Of a stretch of 64,000 nt of DNA, positions 42,105 to 50,975 are shown piece after piece; within the stretch, counting starts at the first letter, position 1, and every line of letters begins with the position of its first letter. The stretch lies in assembly GCA_017467265.1 (NCBI GenBank), contig JAFTSO010000024.1, positions 1 to 64,000 on the forward strand. Direction: 5' to 3'. This DNA is from Clostridia bacterium (GTDB lineage Bacteria > Bacillota > Clostridia > Christensenellales > Borkfalkiaceae). Both the position numbers and the translations under genes were made by a program. A model generated the notes under the pieces. It did no database searches and was not told the origin of the DNA. It worked only from the letters and a program-made list of their open reading frames with translations.

Positions 42105-42875
42105 TTACAGCCGCGCCTTTAATACGCGCCGTAAATTCCCGAAAAATCCGCTGTACTTTCTCGTCGGATCGTACAGTTTTTTTCGTCCCGAAATCAGGCA
42201 ATTTGCCATCATCTTAAAGGAGATATGTATTTGCCCCAGCTCCCCTTTTCGCAGCAACCTGCTTTCGGGCAACACGCCCAAAAGGGGAATACGCAACAGC
42301 TGTTCAATCTCTTGGGGAGAAAGCGTTTCCCCCGAAATTTGCAGATCGCCGCGCACCATATTCACCGCCAAAAACAGCGCTTGCAAACGGTAGCTTTTCA
42401 GCGCGGTGATCACTTTGTCCGCATCGCGGAGCGAAGAAAGAGCAGGCGTCGTCACCACGATCGCCTCGTCCGCCGTCGCAACGGCACGGTGAAAACCCTC
42501 GTCCATACCAGCAGGACAATCGATCAGAATAAAATCAAACTGCGCCGACAGCCCATCCAACACCACCTTGACCGCCTGCGGCGAAACGTACCGTTCCGCA
42601 GTGACGCGGCTGCTAGGTAAAACGTACAAAGTAGGAAAATCGGGGTGTTTTACGAGCGCCTGTTTCGCCCGACACCGCCCTTCGATCACGTCCACGAGGT
42701 CGTAAGTGATCAGGTTCTCCACCCCCGTCGCCACGTCCACGTTGTTCAGCCCAAAATCAGCGTCGCAAACGATCACCCGTTGCCCCTTTTTAGCGAGCTG
42801 CGCGGCAAGATGCACGGCAACCGTGGTCTTTCCCACGCCGCCCTTGCCCGACGTCACGACGATTTTTCTTGCCAT
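42105..42875 (-). CDS. minD: Septum site-determining ATPase MinD
   Basis: A 256-residue ParA/MinD ATPase that places the division site. Deviant Walker A SGKGGVGKTT at residues 9-18, DADFGLNNVD (switch I), LIDCPAGMD (Walker B). The C-terminus YSGFFGNLRRVLKARL is an amphipathic membrane-targeting helix. No minC is seen beside it. The ATG at 42875 follows AAAAGGAGCGCGCGT; the open frame upstream is leader RNA, not protein. Confidence 0.94.
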   Translation of the reverse strand: MARKIVVTSGKGGVGKTTVAVHLAAQLAKKGQRVIVCDADFGLNNVDVATGVENLITYDLVDVIEGRCRAKQALVKHPDFPTLYVLPSSRVTAERYVSPQAVKVVLDGLSAQFDFILIDCPAGMDEGFHRAVATADEAIVVTTPALSSLRDADKVITALKSYRLQALFLAVNMVRGDLQISGETLSPQEIEQLLRIPLLGVLPESRLLRKGELGQIHISFKMMANCLISGRKKLYDPTRKYSGFFGNLRRVLKARL

Positions 42876-43036
42876 ACGCGCGCTCCTTTTTTTCCGTTCT
42901 TCCCTCCCGTTTGGGCGGCATAGAACAGCATACCATTTTCCGCACGTCAAAGTTTGTTTTTCTTTGTCAGTCCCCGTCGTTTTTTGCCGCTTTCGGTGCA
43001 AACCCTTGCGTTCTTTTTTATCTTGCCAACCATTAT
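42876..43036 (-). other. Long minD leader
   Basis: About 155 nt between the predicted start (about 43030) and the minD ATG. I see no known riboswitch and no convincing upstream open frame; its length suggests post-transcriptional control. Confidence 0.4.
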
Positions 43037-43065
43037 AGTATAGCACATTAATCCACATTTTGCAA
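43037..43065 (-). promoter_or_regulatory. Promoter of minD
   Basis: Minus strand TTGCAA (43060-43065), 17 bp, TATACT (43037-43042), with TGC before it (extended -10). Confidence 0.75.
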
Positions 43066-43118
43066 GAGTTTTTGTGGAAAAAACAACGTTGTCATAGTAT
43101 TTTGTGACTTTGTAAGCA

Positions 43119-43156
43119 TAAAAAAGCAGATCCTTGCCACCAAAGATCCGCTTTTT
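43119..43156 (-). terminator. Terminator after the 55-residue lipoprotein
   Basis: AAAAGC-A-GATC / GATC-C-GCTTTT (43121-43154), 12-nt loop, with T-runs on both strands. Confidence 0.75.
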
Positions 43157-43207
43157 TAACATTTACCGATTTTGTTTTTTACGTTTACAAAAACGTATGC
43201 CGTACTA

Positions 43208-43375
43208 TCAATCCCAGTCGGGGTTCCAAGAGGCAGGCGCTTCGTTCACGTTGTCGCCTATTTCACGGCTGCTGCTCGTTCCGTTTTTGCCGCCGTTGTC
43301 CTTTTTACAGCCCACGAACGCCGCCGTCGCACACAGCATACCAATCGCCAACAGGGCACATAACCATTTTTTCAT
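43208..43375 (-). CDS. 55-residue lipoprotein
   Basis: Short gene read directly from the minus strand: ATG at 43375, TGA at 43208-43210. The start MKKWLCALLAIGML continues to AAFVGC, a lipobox with Cys23; after it come KKDNGGKNG, three serines and an acidic tail ending in NPDWD. AAGGAAGGAAAGAGT lies before the ATG. It follows hisIE by 70 bp and has its own terminator. Function unknown; it resembles the other tiny lipoprotein at 5374 only in plan. Confidence 0.75.
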   Translation of the reverse strand: MKKWLCALLAIGMLCATAAFVGCKKDNGGKNGTSSSREIGDNVNEAPASWNPDWD

Positions 43376-43445
43376 ACTCTTTCCTTCCTTATATTTACAT
43401 AGTAAGAACGGAGAGTGTTTCCCCCCGTCCTTTTTTTGTTTTTCG

Positions 43446-44084
43446 TTATCTATTGCGCTTGCAAAGCTCGGAGCAAACTTCGGAAATCTTCACGTCCTTT
43501 GCGTTGAGCAATACCATTACGTGGTACAAAAGGTCTGCCGCTTCGTTAATCACGCCTACTTTTTCGGCATTTTTCGCCGCGATCACCAGCTCCACCGCCT
43601 CTTCGCCTACTTTCTTACCGATACGATCGACGCCGCGCGCGAACAGGAAACTGGTATAAGCGCCGTCTTCGGGGTTCGCCTTTACGTCCGCAACAATGCG
43701 CTGCAATCTGCCGAACATTTCGCCGCCGATATCGTTGTATTCGCCCTTAATCTGCGTGGAGAATTTGCTGAACGCGTTATTTTCCGCGTCCACTTTGCCT
43801 TTCTGTACCACCTTCAACAGGAGGGCACCGCCGTTATCCGTCACAAAAGCCGCCTTAACCGACTGCGTATTACCTTTCGATGCGCCCTTTTTCACAACTT
43901 CCTTTTTCTGCGCGTTATAATAATGGGCGTAGCCCGTGGCAAACGTCTTTTCGACCGCTTCCGCGTTCATTTCGGCAAGCATCAATACTTCACCGCTTTC
44001 ATAGTCCTGTGCAATCACGGGAACGAGCCCGTTTGCGCCGTATTTGATCTTGCTAACGTCTATCGTTTCTTGCTTTAATGCCAT
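43446..44084 (-). CDS. HisIE-like protein with degenerate cyclohydrolase half
   Basis: A 212-residue protein laid out like HisIE. The C-terminal phosphoribosyl-ATP pyrophosphatase half is intact, with KVGEEAVELVIAAKN and EAADLLYHVMVLL holding the metal-binding acidic residues. The N-terminal phosphoribosyl-AMP cyclohydrolase half keeps the fold pattern (MLAEMNAEAVEKTF, KKGASKGNTQSV) but has lost the zinc and catalytic residues: the usual DCD is TDN and the CH...C pair is replaced by DAENNAFS. It may therefore have only pyrophosphatase activity or a new role. No other his gene is near. Start 44084 follows GGAGGTGTAGCT. Confidence 0.85.
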   Translation of the reverse strand: MALKQETIDVSKIKYGANGLVPVIAQDYESGEVLMLAEMNAEAVEKTFATGYAHYYNAQKKEVVKKGASKGNTQSVKAAFVTDNGGALLLKVVQKGKVDAENNAFSKFSTQIKGEYNDIGGEMFGRLQRIVADVKANPEDGAYTSFLFARGVDRIGKKVGEEAVELVIAAKNAEKVGVINEAADLLYHVMVLLNAKDVKISEVCSELCKRNR

Positions 44085-44117
44085 AGCTACACCTCCATAA
44101 AGCATCTTCCGTATAAT

Positions 44118-44146
44118 ATTATACTACAAAATTTTTGCGCCGTCAA
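44118..44146 (-). promoter_or_regulatory. Promoter of the hisIE-like gene
   Basis: Minus strand TTGACG (44141-44146), 17 bp, TATAAT (44118-44123). Confidence 0.8.
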
Positions 44147-44283
44147 TAGCCGTCGAAAAATTTTTTGCCGATTTTTGCAATTTTTTCACTGAAAATACAC
44201 CGTTTTTCGCCCTTTTCCCTTGAAAATATCTCCTTTTGGCGCAAAATCCTTTCCACGTCCTTGCGCGATGCGCCTTTCCTCCG

Positions 44284-46290
44284 TCAGTTCAGCACAACGT
44301 CTTTCAGGCTCTCGTATTTTTGCAGCGCCGCCTCACGCAATTTTTCGTCGTCGTATTGCCCCTCGAACGCGTCGTCAGACAGCCTCTTTGCCATAAAAAT
44401 TACGCTCGTTGGATATTTCAGGTTTTTGATGTCCGTCAGCATTTTGCCCGACTGCCGCGTGCCGAAGAAATCACCGCTGCCGCGCATCTCCAAATCCTTT
44501 TCCGCAATCTTAAACCCGTCGGTGTTGTTTTTGAGCGTGAGCAAACGCTCTCTCGCGGTGTCGCTCTCCGCCCCCATCAACAGAAAACAGTAGCTTTTTT
44601 CCGCGCCTCTGCCTACGCGGCCGCGCAACTGATGCAGCTGCGACAGACCGAAACGCTCCGCATTGTAGATAATCATCATCGTCGCGTTGGGCACGTCCAC
44701 GCCCACTTCAATGACCGTCGTGGACACCAAACAGTCGTATTCGCGGCGCTTGAACGCCGCCATAATCTCCGTCTTTTCCTTCTCTTTCATACGCCCGTGC
44801 AGCAGCGCAAAACGCACCGTCGGCAAACGGTTTTTCAGCTCGTCGTACAACTCCGTCACGCTGATGATGCTACCCTCTTCATCATCGTCGATTTTCGCGC
44901 AAACAAAGTACGCCTGCTTACCAGCCGCCGTCTCTCTTTGCACGTAGGAAAGCATATCGTCATACTTGCTTTCGGGAATAATGCTCGTCGAAATTTCCTG
45001 ACGGGCTTTGGGTTTGTCGGGGATCGTCGTCACGTCCAAATCCCCGTAAAAAATCAAAGAAAGCGTTCTGGGAATCGGCGTCGCGCTCATTACCAGCATA
45101 TCCGTTCCCACGCCCTTCTCCGCCAACGCGTTGCGTTGCGCCACGCCAAAACGGTGCTGCTCGTCGCAGACGATAAACGAGAGCTTCGGGATTTCCACGT
45201 CCCCCTGTAAAATCGCGTGCGTGCCACACAAAATATCGATCTCGCCGTTTTTGAGCGCCGCTTTCATCTCCCGTTTTTCCTTCGCCGTCATGCCCCCTGC
45301 CAAATATCCCACCTTATACTCGGGGAAATATTTTTGCAAAACGTGATAGTTTTGCTCGGCAAGAACTTCTGTCGGGGAGAGATACGCCGCCGCAAAACCG
45401 CTCTTGACCGCCATAAAAATACCGCAGAGCGCCACCGCCGTTTTACCACTGCCCACGTCCCCTTGCAGCAATCTATTCATACGCGTGGGCGCGCGCAAAT
45501 TATCGAACACGTCGTTCACCGCGCGTTTTTGCCCGTCCGTAAATTCAAAACCAAACCGCCGCGAAAACGCCTTTACGTCCGCCGCCGTCACTGTATAATT
45601 ATGCAAACGAACTTCTTCCTTTCCACCCTTGATGAGCTTGAACGCGGAAATGAGCGTGAAATACTCTTCCAGCGCGATGCGCTCGCTCGCGTCCGCAATC
45701 GATTTGTGGGAGATAGGATTATGGATCTCGTAAAACGCCCGATCGAGGGGCGGCACGTCGTATTTTTTCAAAATCTGCCACGGAATCACGCTCTCCAAAT
45801 CCGTCTTTTGCAGCGCTTCGCGCGCCGCCGAGCGCACCACCTTTTGCGACAGCTTTCCCCCCAGCGAATACACGGGCACAATCCCTTTTAGACGATAGTT
45901 TTTATCCAGCGGCTCAAAGGTAGGATTGACCAGCGAAACCTGCCCGAATTTGTTGCTCACGCGCCCGTAAAACAGATATTCGCCCACCTTTAATTTCTGC
46001 ACGATATACGGCTGATTAAACCAAACGACGGTGAACGGAAAGCCGTCCTGCGAACAAAACGCCTTGATCATTTTTTTGCGGTTGCCGTACGAAACGGGCG
46101 TCACCCTCGTCACCTCGCACGCCACCAAAACCACGTCGTTGTGATAGGCATTTTTCAAGGACGAACGCTCGGTGAGATCAAGATAGGCGCGCGGATAAAA
46201 ACGCACCAACTCCCGTACGCTCGCAATCCCTATTTTATTAAAATCCTTTTCGCGTTTCTCTCCGATTGAACGCAACAACGAAAGTTTCAT
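44284..46290 (-). CDS. recG: ATP-dependent DNA helicase RecG
   Basis: Branch-migration helicase for stalled forks and Holliday junctions. 668 residues: N-terminal wedge/OB domain (KNAYHNDVVLVACEVT, LFYGRVSNKFGQ), Walker A GDVGSGKT, DEQHRFGV as motif II, SATPIPRT motif III, and the C-terminal QLRGRVGRG motif VI with the TRG region GSGDFFGTRQSG. Start 46290 (MKLSLLRSIG) follows AAGGTAGGCGT; the open frame 52 codons upstream is not conserved. It is downstream of fakA, past a likely terminator. Confidence 0.95.
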   Translation of the reverse strand: MKLSLLRSIGEKREKDFNKIGIASVRELVRFYPRAYLDLTERSSLKNAYHNDVVLVACEVTRVTPVSYGNRKKMIKAFCSQDGFPFTVVWFNQPYIVQKLKVGEYLFYGRVSNKFGQVSLVNPTFEPLDKNYRLKGIVPVYSLGGKLSQKVVRSAAREALQKTDLESVIPWQILKKYDVPPLDRAFYEIHNPISHKSIADASERIALEEYFTLISAFKLIKGGKEEVRLHNYTVTAADVKAFSRRFGFEFTDGQKRAVNDVFDNLRAPTRMNRLLQGDVGSGKTAVALCGIFMAVKSGFAAAYLSPTEVLAEQNYHVLQKYFPEYKVGYLAGGMTAKEKREMKAALKNGEIDILCGTHAILQGDVEIPKLSFIVCDEQHRFGVAQRNALAEKGVGTDMLVMSATPIPRTLSLIFYGDLDVTTIPDKPKARQEISTSIIPESKYDDMLSYVQRETAAGKQAYFVCAKIDDDEEGSIISVTELYDELKNRLPTVRFALLHGRMKEKEKTEIMAAFKRREYDCLVSTTVIEVGVDVPNATMMIIYNAERFGLSQLHQLRGRVGRGAEKSYCFLLMGAESDTARERLLTLKNNTDGFKIAEKDLEMRGSGDFFGTRQSGKMLTDIKNLKYPTSVIFMAKRLSDDAFEGQYDDEKLREAALQKYESLKDVVLN

Positions 46291-46402
46291 ACGCCTACCT
46301 TTTTGCTTTGTGTTTGTCCTATTTTGTGCGCCTTTTGTGCCTAGTTCGCGTCTATTTTTGCGTTGCTTTTCTCTATCTGCGGCGCGGCGCGCCGTCCAAA
46401 GT

Positions 46403-46434
46403 AAAAACGGGAAAGACTCCGCCGCCTCTCCCGT
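46403..46434 (-). terminator. Terminator after fakA
   Basis: Minus strand ACGGGA/TCCCGT (46407-46412 with 46429-46434), 16-nt loop, then TTTTTAC. The 194-bp gap to recG otherwise shows no clear promoter. Confidence 0.65.
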
Positions 46435-46484
46435 ATTTTTCCACATTTTTGTATAATTATGCGCAATTTCTCTGTTTTATGCAA

Positions 46485-48128
46485 TTATTCCAAGGACAGA
46501 ATATAGTAGTAAACAGACTGACCGCCGTTATGGAAATCCACGTCGCAATCGGGATATTTCTCCGCGATCTGTTCACAGAGCGCCTCTGCCTCTTCTTCCT
46601 TCACGTCCTCGCCGTAGTACAGCGTGATGACCTGATGGAAATCTTCCTTCATCTTTGCAATCAGCCTTAACACCGCGTCTTCGAGCGACTGCGATTTCGC
46701 CAAAATCTTCTTATCGTCCAGACCGATAATGTCCCCTTCCTTGATGGAGAACCCGTTGAGCGACGTATTACGAACGGCGTAGGTGACCTGTCCTACTTTC
46801 ACGTTATCGAGTGCGTGAATCATATTCGTCTTATTCTCTTCGGCGGTTGCCTCGGGGTTAAATTCCAGCGCAGCGGCAAAGCCCTGCGGTACGTTTTTGG
46901 TGGGAATTACGTGCAAAGTCTTGTTTTCAACAAGGTTTTTCGCCTGTTCTGCCGCCAACGTAATGTTCTTGTTGTTGGGGAATACGAAGACGTGCTCTGC
47001 GTTGATCTTCTGCGCCGCGCTAGCAATATCGCTGGCGGAAGGGTTCATCGTTTGACCGCCTTCGATGATGCGATCCACGGACAAATCCTTGAAAATCTCG
47101 GAAAGACCTGCGCCCGTACAAATCGCGAGCATACCCATTTCTTTCTTTTCCGCTTCCAGCTTTGCTTTCAGCTGGCGGTTCTGTTCCAACATATTCTCGA
47201 TCTTCGGCCGTTCGAGTTCGCCAAGTTCGAGCGCGTAGGTGAGCGCTTTGCCCGGCTGGTTGGTGTGCACGTGTACTTTAACGAGTTCCAAATCACCGAT
47301 ACAGATTACGCTGTCGCCAATCGCCATCAGCTTTTCACGCAGACGGTCAATCATAGAAAGCGTCGTGCTCTTCTTCAAATTGATAATGAAAAATTCGGTG
47401 CAGTATGCGTACTGAATATCGCCGATATCCATCGACAAAACAGCAGAATTGTCGCCAAAATCCGCATCAGCCGATTCGTCGATCTCCGCATAATTACTCT
47501 CTGCCACTTCTTCGCCCGTGAGCGCTGCAAGGAACCCCTTGATAATGACCATAAGACCAACGCCGCCCGAATCGACTACGCCTGCTTTTTTCAAAACGGG
47601 CAACAGTTCGGGCGTAAGCGCCAAAGCTCTGTCGCCTTCTTTGATAACGTCTTCAAAAAATTCTTCAAAATTCTTTTTCTTGGACGCCGCCTTGCCTGCA
47701 TATTCGCTCATCATGCGGATCACGGTGAGAATCGTACCTTCTTTAGGCACGGAAACCGCGCCGTACGCCACTTTCGTACCAGACTCCAGCGCCTTTGCAA
47801 ACGTCTTGGTGTCCACTTCTTTTTCTTCCTTGCGGATAACCGAACAAATACCCTTCAAAATCTGGGATAAAATAACGCCCGAATTACCGCGCGCGCCTTT
47901 CAAAGCACCCTTGGAAATACTGTCGCAAACCTCGGGAAAAGCGCTCGATTGACAAGCGGTCAATTCCTTCACGCAAGATTGCATTGTCAAAGACATATTC
48001 GTACCGGTATCGCCGTCGGGCACGGGGAAAACGTTAAGCGCGTCCACCTTTGCACGGTTAATTTCCAGCTGTTTTGCGCCGACCAATATCATCTTCCGAA
48101 ATTCGGTACTATTTATCGTTTTATGCAT
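46485..48128 (-). CDS. fakA: Fatty acid kinase FakA (DAK2-domain, YloV)
   Basis: Kinase subunit that phosphorylates fatty acids held by FakB/DegV proteins. N-terminal DAK2 (DhaL-like) domain with the Mg-ATP site NVFPVPDGDTGTNM and GARGNSGVILSQ, a middle domain with VHVHTNQPGKAL, and a C-terminal DegV-like domain, 547 residues in all. Follows yloU as in Bacillus. A DegV protein is at 40928 in the same window. TAAGGAGC precedes the ATG. Confidence 0.94.
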   Translation of the reverse strand: MHKTINSTEFRKMILVGAKQLEINRAKVDALNVFPVPDGDTGTNMSLTMQSCVKELTACQSSAFPEVCDSISKGALKGARGNSGVILSQILKGICSVIRKEEKEVDTKTFAKALESGTKVAYGAVSVPKEGTILTVIRMMSEYAGKAASKKKNFEEFFEDVIKEGDRALALTPELLPVLKKAGVVDSGGVGLMVIIKGFLAALTGEEVAESNYAEIDESADADFGDNSAVLSMDIGDIQYAYCTEFFIINLKKSTTLSMIDRLREKLMAIGDSVICIGDLELVKVHVHTNQPGKALTYALELGELERPKIENMLEQNRQLKAKLEAEKKEMGMLAICTGAGLSEIFKDLSVDRIIEGGQTMNPSASDIASAAQKINAEHVFVFPNNKNITLAAEQAKNLVENKTLHVIPTKNVPQGFAAALEFNPEATAEENKTNMIHALDNVKVGQVTYAVRNTSLNGFSIKEGDIIGLDDKKILAKSQSLEDAVLRLIAKMKEDFHQVITLYYGEDVKEEEAEALCEQIAEKYPDCDVDFHNGGQSVYYYILSLE

Positions 48129-48321
48129 TTTTCATGCTCCTTATAATCATTTTTTCTGCCTGTCAAAGCGATGACTTTGGCTTTGCAGGACAAAGCAACG
48201 GACGGCGCAAACGAAGAAAAGCAAAGATGCGCCCGATTAGTATAAATATATGGAAGGAGTTCCGTTGCTTCGCACGCGCTTTCCCTCGCGTTTTTCCGCG
48301 AAAAAACAAGCCGCACGCACG

Positions 48322-48353
48322 CAAAAAGCGCAAGACGAAAATATCGTCCGCGC
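48322..48353 (-). terminator. Probable terminator after yloU
   Basis: Minus strand GCGC-GG-ACGA / TCGT-CTT-GCGC around loop TATTT, then five T. Termination may be partial, since fakA follows without a strong promoter. Confidence 0.5.
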
Positions 48354-48360
48354 AGATAGT

Positions 48361-48708
48361 TTACAGTTTTACCCCCACAACGTTGACGTTCACCGTTTCC
48401 ACAATCATACCCGTAAAAGTTTCCACTCTGTACTTGATCGCTTCTTTCAGCGATTCCGCGATTGCGGTGATAGAAACGCCGTATTTGATTACGACGTACG
48501 CGTCCACGATAATGCGGTTTGCGGAGAAGGTGACCTTAATGCCCTTGCCGCCCTTACGTCTTTTGAAGACAGCCTGAAAACCGCCCGCCTTTTTGCCTGC
48601 CATCTCGACGATGCCGTACGATTCCATTGCCGTACGCGAAGCCACCTTGCTGATCGCAAGGGCGGACGTAGATATTTTTCCGTAAGCGTTGTTTGTGACA
48701 AGTGACAT
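48361..48708 (-). CDS. Asp23/Gls24 family protein YloU
   Basis: A 115-residue Asp23/Gls24 protein. The family pattern of alternating hydrophobic strands is clear (GKISTSALAISKVASRTA, NRIIVDAYVVIKYGVSI, VETVNVNVVGVKL). Members act near the envelope in stress and alkaline tolerance, often beside fakA. It is read away from rpmB, as in many Bacillota. Promoter TTGCAA-17-TAAAAT just upstream. Confidence 0.9.
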   Translation of the reverse strand: MSLVTNNAYGKISTSALAISKVASRTAMESYGIVEMAGKKAGGFQAVFKRRKGGKGIKVTFSANRIIVDAYVVIKYGVSITAIAESLKEAIKYRVETFTGMIVETVNVNVVGVKL

Positions 48709-48732
48709 ATCTCTTTCTCCAAGTTCCTTTTT

Positions 48733-48761
48733 ATTTTACACTATTTGCCCGTATTTTGCAA
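48733..48761 (-). promoter_or_regulatory. Promoter of yloU
   Basis: Minus strand TTGCAA (48756-48761), 17 bp, TAAAAT (48733-48738). Confidence 0.65.
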
Positions 48762-48820
48762 GTACTTTTCCAAGATTTTTTTATTTTTTCGTTTTTTTTC
48801 GTTTTCTGGCTCATTTTTGA

Positions 48821-48849
48821 TTGCTTTTTCCAAATAAAAATGCTATATT
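48821..48849 (+). promoter_or_regulatory. Promoter of rpmB
   Basis: TTGCTT (48821-48826), 17 bp, TATATT (48844-48849). The leader of about 83 nt contains no motif I recognise. Confidence 0.6.
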
Positions 48850-48938
48850 ATTTATGCTTGTTTTGATCAGCAGGTTTTTTTGCGCAGTAAAACAGGCGAT
48901 AAACCACGGAAAATTTATACCCAAACGGAGGTGTTAAT

Positions 48939-49130
48939 ATGTCGAGAGTATGCAATATTTGCGGTAAAGGTCAAGCATCGGGGAACAACGTGAGCCACTC
49001 CAACCGTAAGACGAGAAGAACGTTCAAGGTAAACGTACAGAAAATTTCTTACGTAGAAGACGGCAAGGAAATGAACGGCTACGTTTGCGCTAGATGCATT
49101 AGAACCCTTAAAAAAGCGGACGCTGAATAA
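48939..49130 (+). CDS. rpmB: 50S ribosomal protein L28
   Basis: 63-residue L28 of the large subunit. It is the zinc-binding form: CNIC at residues 5-8 and CARC near 51-54 make a ribbon. The conserved [15 protein letters not shown] is seen. AACGGAGGTG precedes the ATG. Read opposite to the flanking yloU and rpe genes, as in Bacillus, and closed by a strong terminator. Confidence 0.96.
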   Translation: MSRVCNICGKGQASGNNVSHSNRKTRRTFKVNVQKISYVEDGKEMNGYVCARCIRTLKKADAE

Positions 49131-49156
49131 TTCTCCGCTTTTACTGAAACGTGCTT

Positions 49157-49189
49157 AAAAGCCGACTGCGATTTTGCAGTCGGCTTTTT
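49157..49189 (+). terminator. Terminator after rpmB
   Basis: Perfect 13-bp stem AAAAGCCGACTGC / GCAGTCGGCTTTT (49157-49188), loop GATTTT, T-run. Confidence 0.93.
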
Positions 49190-49216
49190 GCTTTGTCCAC
49201 TATCCCTTTTTATATC

Positions 49217-49250
49217 AAAACGGAGCTTTGTTTTTTACAAAGCTCCGTTT
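49217..49250 (-). terminator. Terminator after rpe
   Basis: Perfect 14-bp stem AAACGGAGCTTTGT / ACAAAGCTCCGTTT (49218-49250) six bases after the rpe stop; T-run short on the minus side. Confidence 0.8.
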
Positions 49251-49255
49251 CACTT

Positions 49256-49909
49256 TTACGCCTTTAAGCTCGCGATCATTGCCGCGCGATCCGCTGCCTT
49301 AAATACGGCGCTGCCTGCGACGATAACGTTTGCGCCTGCCGCCTTGATTTCTTCCACGTTTTCCGCCGTCACGCCGCCGTCGATTTCCAGATCGATGTCC
49401 TTTCCACTCTCGTCGATAATCGCGCGGATTTCGCGCAGCTTATCCAACGCCGACGGAATAAATTTCTGTCCGCCAAACCCAGGGAATACACTCATGACCA
49501 GCACCATATCGCACAGCAAAATTACGTCGCGAATTTTGTCCACGGGCGTGTCGGGATTGATGACCGCGCCGCATTTTACCCCCGTCGATTTGATAAGCTC
49601 CAACACTTCTTTGAGATTGTCTTGGCACGCTTCGTAATGCACGGTGATAATATCCGCACCTGCCTTGGCAAAACGCTCTACGTACTTTTCGGGATGCACA
49701 ATCATCAAATGGCAATCGAGAGGCAACGTCGTAATTTTCCGCAGATCTTCCACCATTTTAATCCCGAAGGTGATGTTATTGACGAACACGCCGTCCATCA
49801 CGTCGCAATGCACGACGTCCGCACCGCATTGTTCCAAAGATTGCACTTCTTCGCCCATTTTTGCAAAGTTCGCCGACAAAATAGACGGCGCAATTTTAAC
49901 GTTTTTCAT
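49256..49909 (-). CDS. rpe: Ribulose-phosphate 3-epimerase
   Basis: Pentose-phosphate pathway enzyme, 217 residues. TIM-barrel signs: APSILSANFAKMGEE, HCDVMDGVFV, CHLMI, MSVFPGFGGQKF and EIDGGV, which hold the metal ligands (His, Asp, His, Asp). Start 49909 follows AAAAGGAGAAAACAT; upstream codons belong to the rlmN tail. It lies 13 bp after rlmN; in Bacillus prpC, prkC and rsgA stand between, and here they are gone. Confidence 0.95.
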   Translation of the reverse strand: MKNVKIAPSILSANFAKMGEEVQSLEQCGADVVHCDVMDGVFVNNITFGIKMVEDLRKITTLPLDCHLMIVHPEKYVERFAKAGADIITVHYEACQDNLKEVLELIKSTGVKCGAVINPDTPVDKIRDVILLCDMVLVMSVFPGFGGQKFIPSALDKLREIRAIIDESGKDIDLEIDGGVTAENVEEIKAAGANVIVAGSAVFKAADRAAMIASLKA

Positions 49910-49922
49910 ATGTTTTCTCCTT

Positions 49923-50975
49923 TTAATTTTCCAGATAACTCGCACGGAGCTGTCCGCACGCACCCCCGATATCCACGCCGATTTGGCGGCGGAGCGTCGC
50001 GGATAAACCGCCCTTTTCCAGCATTCCTAAAAACCGATAGGCGTCCTTGTCCCCCAGCGCTTTGAGATCGCGTTCCTTCACTTCGTTCAGGCGGATCAGA
50101 TTGACGTGGCAAGGCTTACCTTTGAGCAGCTCGACGAGCGCTCTCGCGTGCGTTTCGTCGCAATTTTCTCCTGCAATCAATGTGTATTCAAAATAATATC
50201 TTCTGCCCGTTTTTTGAAAATAATATTCGCACGCCTTTAATATTTCAGCGATTTTGTACGCTTTGGCAACGGGCATCGTGCGCGCACGCGTTTCATCGTC
50301 CGTCGCGTGCAGGGAAACGGTGAGATTTAAGGGAATCCCCTCGTCGGCGAGCCGATACATCTTCGGCACAATGCCGCAGGTGGAAAGGGAAATATTCCGC
50401 GCGCTGATGCACAAGCCCCCTTCCGCCGTGATATTGCGTAAAAAGCGCAGCACTTCGTCGTAATTATCCAGCGGCTCACCGCTGCCCATCAAGACAACGT
50501 TGGTGACGGCGCGCGCTTCTTTACCCTGTCCCACAACGTCGTTTTTGTGCAGCGCATTGACCACCAAAATCTGCGACAAAATCTCGCCTGCCGTCAGATT
50601 GCGAATCAAACCGCCCAAAGTGGACGCGCAAAATTTACAGCCCATACGACAGCCCACCTGCGTAGAAACGCATTGTGTATAGCCGTATTTATACTTCATC
50701 AAAACGCCCTCGACGAGATTACCGTCGGCGTATTCAAAGAGATATTTTTCCGTGCCGTCCGCCGAATAAAAGACTTCTTTGATCTTCACAGGCTCGTTCT
50801 CGTACTCTTCTTGCAGCCGTTCTTTGAACGCCTTGGAAAGCGAAGTGATCCCGTCGATCGTCTTGCCCTGCATCAGCCCTTCGTACAGCTGTTTTGCACG
50901 GAATTTTTTTTCACCGAGCGAAAGAATTAGCTCTTCCAGCTCGGCATAGGTTAAATCTTGCAGAATTTTTTTCAT
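49923..50975 (-). CDS. rlmN: 23S rRNA A2503 / tRNA A37 methyltransferase RlmN
   Basis: Radical SAM methyltransferase for C2 of adenine in rRNA and tRNA. Cluster motif CRMGCKFC, preceded by TQCVSTQVG; MGSGEPLDN; the resolving cysteine near the C-terminus is in GGACGQL. 350 residues, normal. Its ATG overlaps the rsmB stop by four bases. Confidence 0.96.
   Translation of the reverse strand: MKKILQDLTYAELEELILSLGEKKFRAKQLYEGLMQGKTIDGITSLSKAFKERLQEEYENEPVKIKEVFYSADGTEKYLFEYADGNLVEGVLMKYKYGYTQCVSTQVGCRMGCKFCASTLGGLIRNLTAGEILSQILVVNALHKNDVVGQGKEARAVTNVVLMGSGEPLDNYDEVLRFLRNITAEGGLCISARNISLSTCGIVPKMYRLADEGIPLNLTVSLHATDDETRARTMPVAKAYKIAEILKACEYYFQKTGRRYYFEYTLIAGENCDETHARALVELLKGKPCHVNLIRLNEVKERDLKALGDKDAYRFLGMLEKGGLSATLRRQIGVDIGGACGQLRASYLEN

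Noticed and set aside
42876..43058. Extended N-terminus of MinD
   Set aside because: MinD proteins begin a few residues before the Walker A; the extension is Lys/Arg-rich leader RNA read in frame.
43409..43436. Hairpin with T-run on the plus strand
   Set aside because: No plus-strand gene ends there; the stem is short and may be chance.
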